In this document: positions 58,454-64,000 of the stretch, one piece after another | How positions within the stretch are numbered: the first letter of the stretch is position 1 | How the letters are laid out: each line of letters opens with the position of its first letter | Source: Kitasatospora herbaricolor | GTDB lineage: Bacteria; Actinomycetota; Actinomycetes; Streptomycetales; Streptomycetaceae | DNA length: 64,000 bases | Direction: 5' to 3' | Assembly (NCBI RefSeq): GCF_030813695.1 | Contig: NZ_JAUSVA010000002.1 | Location: forward strand, 9,075,501-9,139,500 | Position numbers and translations under genes: made by a program | Notes under the pieces: generated by a model | What the model saw: only the letters and a program-made list of their open reading frames with translations | Databases searched by the model: none | What the model was told of the DNA's origin: nothing

Positions 58454-60205
58454 TCAGCAGTGCCGGCCCGGGGCCGCGCCGCGGGTGACCAGGACGGGGG
58501 TGTGGTGGCCCGGGGCGTGGTGGCGGTCGTGAACCGTCCTGCCCGCCTTGATGGTCTCCTCGACGGTGATGTCCTTGATCTTCGCCCCGGGGACGGTGAG
58601 CGGGTTGTGGCTGAGGACGACCAGGTCGGCCAGCTTCCCTACCTCGATGCTGCCCTTGTCCCGCTGCTCGAAGTACTGGTGGGCGGCGTTGACGGTGAGG
58701 GACTTCACCGCGTCCAGCGCTGAGACCCGCTGGTGCTCGCCGAGCACGTACCCGGAGCGGGTGACCCGGGTGACCTGGCTGGCCAGGATGGCGATGGAGT
58801 TGGGCAGCGCGACGGGGGCGTCGTGGTGGGAGGTGTAGATCATCTTCCGGTCCAGCGCCCAGCGGGCGGGGGAGATGTCCTTCGCCCGCTCCGGGCCGAG
58901 GACGGTCTTGCGGTACCAGTCACCCCAGTAGTACGTGTGCATGGAGAAGAACGACGGGATGACGCCGAGCTCGGCGAAGGCGTCGATCTGGTCCTCGCGG
59001 GCGGTCTGGGCGTGGATCGCCACCGGTCGCCGGTCGCCCGGTTCGGCCTCGGCGCTGACGGTCCGGACGGTGGTGATGAACTGGTCGACGGCGGCGTCGC
59101 CGTTGACGTGCGCGATGACCTGCCAGCCCTGCTCGAAGCCGGTGCCGAGCTGGGCCAGCGCCGTCGCGTCGTCGAGGACGGGGTAGCCGCGGTAATCCGG
59201 CCCGGTGCCGTCCGGCGGGGTGGTGTAGGGCCGGGTGAGCCAGGCCGTGCGGCCCTGGGGCGAGCCGTCCAGGACCATCTTGATCCCGGCGGCCCGCAGT
59301 CCGCCGTCGTACTCCCGGCTCGCCCGGACCCGCTCCGGGTGGGTGAGGGCCTCGTCCGCCTTCACGTAGACGACCACGTCGATCGGCAGGCCCGCCACGG
59401 AGTCCTTCACGGCCTCCCGCAGTGCGTCCAGCGTGTCGAGGGTGGCGGCCCCCTCCTGCACGGTGGTGAAGCCGAAACTCGCGGCGGCCGCCAGACCCGT
59501 CGACAGGAACCGGGCGATGTCGTCCTCGTGCATGCCCGTCACGGCCAGGCCGTAGGCCGGGTTGAAGGCCGACTCCTCCAGGACGCCGTCGGGCGTGCCG
59601 AACGGCTGGGCGTCGTCCTCGCGCCGGATCACACCACCGCTCGGGTTCGGCTGCCCGGCGTCGTACCCGAGGAGTTCGAGGCCACGGCTGTTGACCGCGC
59701 CGAGGTGGAAGGACTGGTGGACGGCCAGCACCGGCCGGTCGCGGCTCACCTCGTCCAGGTCCTGGCGGGTGGGGTGCTGCTTCCCGGCGAGCATCGAGTC
59801 GTCGTAGCCGAATCCGATGATCCACTCGGAGCGCCCGCCCACCTCGCCGGCGGCGAACTCGCGCAGCGCGGCCTGCAGCGAGGGGATGTCGGTGACCTCG
59901 CCGTCGGGTTCGGGCAGCAGGTTGGCGATGCTGGCCTGCAGACCGGTGCCGGTGAGGTGGCCGTGGGCGTCGATGAAGCCGGGCAGCAGCGCCCGTCCTT
60001 GCAGGTCGCGGAGCCGGGTGTGCGGGCCCTGCCAGTCGGCGACCGCCCGCGCGTGATCGCCGACATGGACGATCCTGCCGTCCTTGACCGCCACCGCCTC
60101 GGGCGGCGAAGTCTCCGGCCCGTCGGCCACCGTCACGATCTCCCCGCCGAAGAAGATCACATCCGCGTCCCCGGGTGCCGCACCGTGTGCTGAGTCCATC
60201 GCCAT
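58454..60205 (-). CDS. YtcJ-like metal-dependent amidohydrolase
   Basis: 583 residues from ATG 60205 (GAGGAACGG upstream), cytoplasmic. The amidohydrolase-3 architecture is clear: a beta-sandwich start DVIFFGGEIVTVADG, the metal motif LLPGFIDAHGHL (H-x-H), WIIGFGYDDSML, VLAVHQSFHLGAVNSRGLELLGY, a central FGFTTVQEGAATL, KMVLDGSPQGRTAWLT, VIAHVNGDAAVDQFI, AIHAQTAREDQIDAFAELGVIPSFFSMHTYYWGD, SHHDAPVALPN, and the C-terminal GSIEVGKLADLVVLSHNPL. Such enzymes hydrolyse amides or formamides of unknown identity. The frame stays open to 60253 and its extra codons read MVIDARNGLV, oddly like an isochorismatase start. Confidence 0.88.
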   Translation of the reverse strand: MAMDSAHGAAPGDADVIFFGGEIVTVADGPETSPPEAVAVKDGRIVHVGDHARAVADWQGPHTRLRDLQGRALLPGFIDAHGHLTGTGLQASIANLLPEPDGEVTDIPSLQAALREFAAGEVGGRSEWIIGFGYDDSMLAGKQHPTRQDLDEVSRDRPVLAVHQSFHLGAVNSRGLELLGYDAGQPNPSGGVIRREDDAQPFGTPDGVLEESAFNPAYGLAVTGMHEDDIARFLSTGLAAAASFGFTTVQEGAATLDTLDALREAVKDSVAGLPIDVVVYVKADEALTHPERVRASREYDGGLRAAGIKMVLDGSPQGRTAWLTRPYTTPPDGTGPDYRGYPVLDDATALAQLGTGFEQGWQVIAHVNGDAAVDQFITTVRTVSAEAEPGDRRPVAIHAQTAREDQIDAFAELGVIPSFFSMHTYYWGDWYRKTVLGPERAKDISPARWALDRKMIYTSHHDAPVALPNSIAILASQVTRVTRSGYVLGEHQRVSALDAVKSLTVNAAHQYFEQRDKGSIEVGKLADLVVLSHNPLTVPGAKIKDITVEETIKAGRTVHDRHHAPGHHTPVLVTRGAAPGRHC

Positions 60206-60436
60206 GACCAGGCCGTTCCTCGCGTCGATCACCATGAGTGCCGTCGACGACACTCTAAGTGGTCATGCGGGTGCGGATGGTTCCGGCACGCACCGTCGAA
60301 CGCGTCGGACCGCGCGGACCGTCGGTTCCCGGCCATTCTCCAGCGGGCGGGCCTGTCGCCGGGGGCAGGGGGCAGACGGGCTGCGGGCCGCCCGACCGCT
60401 TCGGGGCCGGCCCCCGGACACCCGAAGGAGACCACC

Positions 60437-60865
60437 GTGAGCAATCCCGTACCCCCAGGCCTGTCGATCGCGGAGCTGACCGCGGAGGCCGCCGAACTGA
60501 TGCGCAGCGCCGCGCTGTCCACCTCCCGGAGCAGCCACCCCGGACTGGTCCACCCGTCGGACGCCGCCGAGACCGCGGCGGCGCTGGCCGGCCTGACCGC
60601 GCGGCTGCCGGAACTCCTCGACGTTCTGGCCGGCTTCCTCAGCAGTGAGCAGGCCGCCGGGCGGATCGGGCCGGGCCCCGGCGAGGATCCTGGCGCCGGC
60701 TCCGGCTACGACGCCCTGCGGTCCGCCCGTGACGCTCGCGAGCAGCTCTACGAGGCGGGCCGGACGGCGGCCCTGCTCGCCGAGTCGCTGGCCTCGGCCG
60801 CCGTGGTGCTGGCGCCGCTCGGTTCCGCCCATCCGGCCGGGCGGCCGGCCGAGCCGCACGTCTGA
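60437..60865 (+). CDS. small helical hypothetical protein
   Basis: 142 residues from GTG 60437 with GAAGGAGA upstream. Mostly helical: LSIAELTAEAAELMRSAALSTSRS, AAETAAALAGLTARLPELLDVLAGFLSSEQAAG, YDALRSARDAREQLYEAGRTAALLAESLASAAVVLAPLG. It looks like a streptomycete protein of the type encoded near ICE or conjugation genes, but nothing of that kind is adjacent. No family can be named. Confidence 0.65.
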   Translation: MSNPVPPGLSIAELTAEAAELMRSAALSTSRSSHPGLVHPSDAAETAAALAGLTARLPELLDVLAGFLSSEQAAGRIGPGPGEDPGAGSGYDALRSARDAREQLYEAGRTAALLAESLASAAVVLAPLGSAHPAGRPAEPHV

Positions 60866-60877
60866 GGGTGCGGGCGC

Positions 60878-61813
60878 TCAGGGTTTGTCGCGGCCGTCGG
60901 AGCGGTGCCGGGAGATCTGCTCCCGGGCGGTGTGCCACCGTGAACGGGTCTGGTCGACCACGTTGGCCCACTGCCGTCTGATCTCGTCGTCGGCGGGGCG
61001 CTGCCCGCGGCGGATCCGGTCGAGTTCGTCGCCCACCTCCCGCCCGAGCGCGGCCGAGGCGACGATCACCAGCATGGCGCCGAAGAGCGCCGAGATCAGC
61101 GCGAGCACGGCGCCGAGGGAGCCGTAGCGGGTGGCGTAGGAGTTGAAGAGGCGCGGGAGGTAGAGGCTCGCGCCCATCGAGTAGACCGCCGTGAGAGCGG
61201 AGGCGACGATGCCGAACGGCAGCAGCAGGCGGCGGGGGATCCGGCGGGCGGAGAGGATCCAGCCCGTCCAGCAGAGGAAGGCCCCCGTCACCGGGGCGGA
61301 GCAGAGGGCCGCCCCCAGTTCCAGCCGGCCGCTGCCGAAGAGCACCCGGATCCAGCTCGTGACGGTCAGGTAGGCCCCCAGGGTGAGGATCCACCACAGG
61401 CCGTTCGGGGTGTTGCGCACGCTCAGCGGCTTGAGCTCCCAGGTCTGTTCGAACAGTCGCTGGGCGGCCCGGGTGAAGCTGAGGACCGAGATCATCAGGA
61501 ACAGTGCCCCGAGGACGCCCACGCCCGGGTCCGCCTCGCTGGTGGTGGGGGCGAAGAGGCTGCGCACCGCCTCGGCGCCGCCGCCGGTGAGGCTGTAGCG
61601 GCTGATGATGCGGCTCGCCACGTCGTTGCTCCCGAACCGGCTCAGCACCGCGGCGCCGAGGATCGTGAAGGGGATCAGCGAGGTCAGCGCGCTGGAGGCG
61701 AGTGCCATCGAGCGGTCGAAGCCGACGATCTTCTGGAAGCGGTTCACGACGCGCAGGGCGAAGTCCGGGCGCAGCCAGAAGGTCAGCGTCCGGAGAACGC
61801 GCTCGCGGTCGAT
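60878..61813 (-). CDS. YihY/BrkB-family inner-membrane protein, start unclear
   Basis: About 311 residues. The family part begins RVLRTLTFWLRPDFALRVVNRFQKIVGFDRSMALASSALTSLIPFTILGAAVL, then RSLFAPTTS, VLGALFLMISVLSFTRAAQRLFEQTWELKP, NGLWWILTLGAYLTVTSWIRVLF, VTGAFLCWTGWILSARRIPRRLLLPFGIVASALTAVYSMGASLYLPRLFNSYATRYGSLGAVLALISALFGAMLVIVASAALGREVGDEL. Six membrane helices. No ATG, GTG or TTG occurs in frame between the upstream exporter stop (61864) and the conserved region. A strong GAGGAGGG (61834-61827) lies 13 bp before an in-frame ATC at 61813. Translation may start at ATC, ACG or CTG, or an ATG was lost. The function of the family is unknown; early ribonuclease claims are not supported. Confidence 0.75.
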   Translation of the reverse strand: MDRERVLRTLTFWLRPDFALRVVNRFQKIVGFDRSMALASSALTSLIPFTILGAAVLSRFGSNDVASRIISRYSLTGGGAEAVRSLFAPTTSEADPGVGVLGALFLMISVLSFTRAAQRLFEQTWELKPLSVRNTPNGLWWILTLGAYLTVTSWIRVLFGSGRLELGAALCSAPVTGAFLCWTGWILSARRIPRRLLLPFGIVASALTAVYSMGASLYLPRLFNSYATRYGSLGAVLALISALFGAMLVIVASAALGREVGDELDRIRRGQRPADDEIRRQWANVVDQTRSRWHTAREQISRHRSDGRDKP

Positions 61814-61863
61814 GCTGGCCGTCGTGCCCTCCTCGGGGCGGGACAGGGCCGGCGTCCCCGGTG

Positions 61864-63555
61864 CTACCGGGGGCGGGCCGGGTCCGTCGGGTCGGCCGGG
61901 TCGTGGGGCGGGTGCGGGCCGGGCCGCCCGGGGGCGGGGGCTTCGGCACCGGGCGCGCGGGGCTGGGTCGCGGGGATGCGCTGGGTGAAGAAGAGGGCGC
62001 CGAGCCCGGCGAAGGCCAGGACGGCGAGCGCGGCCCGCAGGCCGTCCAGCCTGGCCTCGGCGTTCGCGTCCAGGGCGGCGGCGGTCACCTCGGGCGAGGC
62101 GTTCGCGTCGTCCAGCGCGGTGGTGAGCTGGGCGTCCGAGAGGAAGGGCACACCGGCGGCGAGTTCGGTGCTCGCCCGCGTCTTGACCTGGTCCGGGACG
62201 GCCGGGTTCTGCTCGACGCTGGTGAGGAACGAGGTGGTCAGGGTGGCGATCATGATGGAGCCGGCCAGGGCGGTGCCGATCGAGGCGCCGAGGTTGGTGA
62301 CCGTGTTCTGGACACCGCCCACCTCGGCGCTCTTCTCGTCCGGCACCGCAGAGACGGTGACCGAACCGAGCTGGGAGGCCAGCGCCCCCATCCCCAGGCC
62401 GATCAGCAGCAGCGGCACGGTGACGACGGCCGCGTCCGCGTCCGCGTCCAGGGCGGCGAGCATCACCAGCGCCCCGGCGAGCATGGAGAGGATGCCCAGG
62501 CGCACCACCCGCCGGGGAGAGACGTCGGGCAGGAACCTGGGGATGGCGAGCGCGGCGGCCAGCAACGTGAGGGAGAGCGGCAGGATCCGCACGCCGGTCA
62601 TCAGCGCGGAGAGGCCGAGGGCGACCGACAGGTAGAGCGGGACGAGGAAGAACACGCCCATCTGCACGAGGTACTGGAAGAAGAACATGGTCAGACCGCC
62701 GGTGAGCTGCCGGTTGCGCAGCAGCGCCGGATCGACCAGCGGCTCGGTGCCCCGGCGGGTCAGGCGGCCCTCCCAGCGGAGGAAGAGCCAGGTCAGCAGC
62801 AGGCCGGCCAGCATCAGCCACACCGTCGCCGAGACGCCCAGCCAGGCCGGGGCGTCCGGCTTCGGCAGGAACCAGCCCCAGGTGCCGGAGCGAAGGACCC
62901 CGAAGACGAAGAGGCCGATGCCGAGCGCCGAGAGGACGGCACCGACCACGTCCAGGCGCGGGCGGTGGTCCGGCGGAGCGTCCGCCAGCTTGCGCGCCAG
63001 CAGCAGGATGCCGAGCACCACCACGACCTCGCCCGCGAACACCCAGCGCCAGGAGAAGTACGTGGTCGCGACGCCGCCGATCAGCGGCCCGAGCGCGATG
63101 GCGATCGCTCCGGCCGCGGTGACCAGGCCGTAGGCGGCGGGCCGGCGCTCGACGGTGAAGTTCCCGGCCACCAGGGCCACGATGGCCGGCAGGATCAGCG
63201 CCGCCCCGATCCCCTCCAGCAGCGACCAGCCGAGCAGCAGGACGGGGAGGTTCGGCGCCAGCGCGGTGGTGGCGGAGCCGGCCCCGTAGATCACGCAGCC
63301 GATGGTGAAGGCCCGCTTGCGGCCGATGATCGCGCCGACCTTGCCGCCGGAGATCATCAGCATCGCCATGACGAGCGTGTAGGCGGTGATGGCCCCCTGG
63401 AGCCCGCTCACCGTGGTGCCCACGTCCTCGGCCACGGTGGCGATCGACACGTTCATCACGGAACTGTCCAGGGCCATCAGGAACTGTCCGGCGGCCAGCG
63501 TCGCCAGGACGAGGGTGGCTCCGGCTCTACCGGCGGTCTCTGTTCCGGCGCGCAT
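61864..63555 (-). CDS. DHA2-family (EmrB/QacA) MFS drug exporter
   Basis: 563 residues from ATG 63555, with 14 predicted helices. Motifs: FLMALDSSVMNVSIATVAED (motif D1), GGKVGAIIGRKRAFTIG (motif A), SLLEGIGAALILPAIVALV, AYGLVTAAGAIAIALGPLIGGVATTYFSWRWVF (antiporter motif C region: GPLIGG), then the central TM pair and PLYLSVALGLSALMTGVRILPLSL. An extracellular domain near the C-terminus (EQNPAVPDQVKTRASTELAAGVPFLSDAQLTTALDDANASPEVTAAALDANAEARLDGLR) precedes the last helix. It exports drugs or metabolites with protons. It lies upstream of the YihY gene on the same strand. No regulator is adjacent. Confidence 0.92.
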   Translation of the reverse strand: MRAGTETAGRAGATLVLATLAAGQFLMALDSSVMNVSIATVAEDVGTTVSGLQGAITAYTLVMAMLMISGGKVGAIIGRKRAFTIGCVIYGAGSATTALAPNLPVLLLGWSLLEGIGAALILPAIVALVAGNFTVERRPAAYGLVTAAGAIAIALGPLIGGVATTYFSWRWVFAGEVVVVLGILLLARKLADAPPDHRPRLDVVGAVLSALGIGLFVFGVLRSGTWGWFLPKPDAPAWLGVSATVWLMLAGLLLTWLFLRWEGRLTRRGTEPLVDPALLRNRQLTGGLTMFFFQYLVQMGVFFLVPLYLSVALGLSALMTGVRILPLSLTLLAAALAIPRFLPDVSPRRVVRLGILSMLAGALVMLAALDADADAAVVTVPLLLIGLGMGALASQLGSVTVSAVPDEKSAEVGGVQNTVTNLGASIGTALAGSIMIATLTTSFLTSVEQNPAVPDQVKTRASTELAAGVPFLSDAQLTTALDDANASPEVTAAALDANAEARLDGLRAALAVLAFAGLGALFFTQRIPATQPRAPGAEAPAPGRPGPHPPHDPADPTDPARPR

Positions 63556-63766
63556 AGGCGAAGCCTGCCACGTGGCCGGGAAACCGGCCGCAGGCGTTCC
63601 GGCCGGTTCAGCCGAATGGCGGCGGCCGGTCCGGGCCGGTCCGGGGGAGTCCCGCGTCCATGGCCCCGGCGGTGGACGACCGTCGTCCGGGACCGTCGTC
63701 CGGGGCCGTTGTCGGTGGCGGGGCCTAGCCTGGCCCTGGCCATGTTCCGGATGACAGGGAGAGCCC

Positions 63767-64000
63767 ATGACCACGCTCGCCGACCGACCTGACACCGCGC
63801 TGCTCGTGATCGACGTGCAGAACGGCGTGGTGGGGGACGCGTACGACCGTGACAAGGTCGTCGCCAACATCGCCACCCTGGTCGACCGGGCCCGGGCCGC
63901 CGGGATCGAGGTCGTCTGGGTCCAGCACAGCAGCGCCGAGCTGCCCCGGGAGAGCGACCGCTGGCAGTACGTGCCCGAGCTGCGGCGGCGCGACGCCGAG
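63767..64000 (+). CDS. isochorismatase-family cysteine hydrolase, N-terminal part
   Basis: The first 78 codons are present: MTTLADRPDTALLVIDVQNG, then VVGDAYDRDKVVANIATLVDRARAAGIEVVWVQHSSAELPRESDRWQYVPELRR. The family catalytic Asp is D16 in LLVIDVQNG; the Lys and Cys of the triad would lie beyond the window edge. These hydrolases act on isochorismate, nicotinamide and other amides. RBS AGGGAGA lies 8 bp before the ATG. Divergent from the DHA2 exporter. Confidence 0.9.
   Translation, partial: MTTLADRPDTALLVIDVQNGVVGDAYDRDKVVANIATLVDRARAAGIEVVWVQHSSAELPRESDRWQYVPELRRRDAE

Overview
This is a 64 kb chromosomal segment of a very high-GC actinobacterium, almost certainly a member of the Streptomycetaceae (Streptomyces, Kitasatospora or a close relative). 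The evidence is GC-saturated third codon positions, frequent GTG starts and ATGA overlaps, a short chaplin, a DUF4331 protein, SUKH and DUF4253 proteins, and leaderless cysteine leader peptides of the streptomycete type. I see no rRNA, tRNA, transposase, integrase, phage gene or CRISPR array. The window reads as chromosome-arm metabolic and accessory DNA rather than a mobile island.

Layout. 1-7.3 kb: truncated drug exporter with divergent MarR regulator, chaplin, M15-like secreted peptidase, SUKH protein, MHS-family transporter, SRAP DNA-repair protein, VOC protein and a broken ADP-ribosylglycohydrolase. 7.5-12.5 kb (minus strand): envelope module of a DUF4331 protein, a TPR protein, a NicO/RcnA-like metal exporter with an EF-hand loop and a His-rich loop, and a small lipoprotein. 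13-18.2 kb: secreted GH16 enzyme, TetR/SDR operon with a perfect AT-rich operator, sirtuin and nucleotidyltransferase.

18.3-36.0 kb is the centrepiece: an organosulfur-scavenging locus. It holds a cupin gene, an Rrf2 regulator and a DsbA-like protein, a complete Opp/Dpp-type ABC transporter, three SsuD-family FMNH2-dependent monooxygenases, a BisC/DMSO-reductase-like molybdoenzyme, an SfnB/DszC-like acyl-CoA-dehydrogenase-fold monooxygenase, an alpha/beta hydrolase with an Asp nucleophile, and a flavin reductase. The cupin transcript and the ABC operon each begin with a leaderless peptide ending in a Cys-Arg motif, and their promoters share the 11-mer GGTGTCCATTG. The encoded enzymes are strikingly poor in Cys and Met. 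Together this describes a sulfur-starvation regulon that imports an organosulfur compound and releases its sulfur.

36-45 kb: DUF4389 membrane protein, GNAT, an unknown zinc-ribbon protein, then an archaeal-type aspartyl-tRNA synthetase with its own promoter and a T-box riboswitch whose specifier reads GAC (Asp). Divergent from it is a two-gene operon of an esterase and a membrane-bound DUF2156 (MprF-type) aminoacyl-lipid synthase. The grouping suggests a split version of AspRS-DUF2156 aspartyl-lipid enzymes.

45-64 kb: mixed housekeeping and hypothetical genes, namely a YCII protein, a PAS-SpoIIE phosphatase, a UBP zinc finger, phosphoglucomutase, a DUF4253 protein, DHFR-like and epimerase proteins, an orphan ribbon-helix-helix antitoxin, a uridine-kinase-like protein, MarR, a methyltransferase, GNAT, an amidohydrolase, a YihY/BrkB protein with no canonical start, a second DHA2 exporter and a truncated isochorismatase. 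Many transcription units end in near-perfect GC-rich hairpins, listed as terminators.
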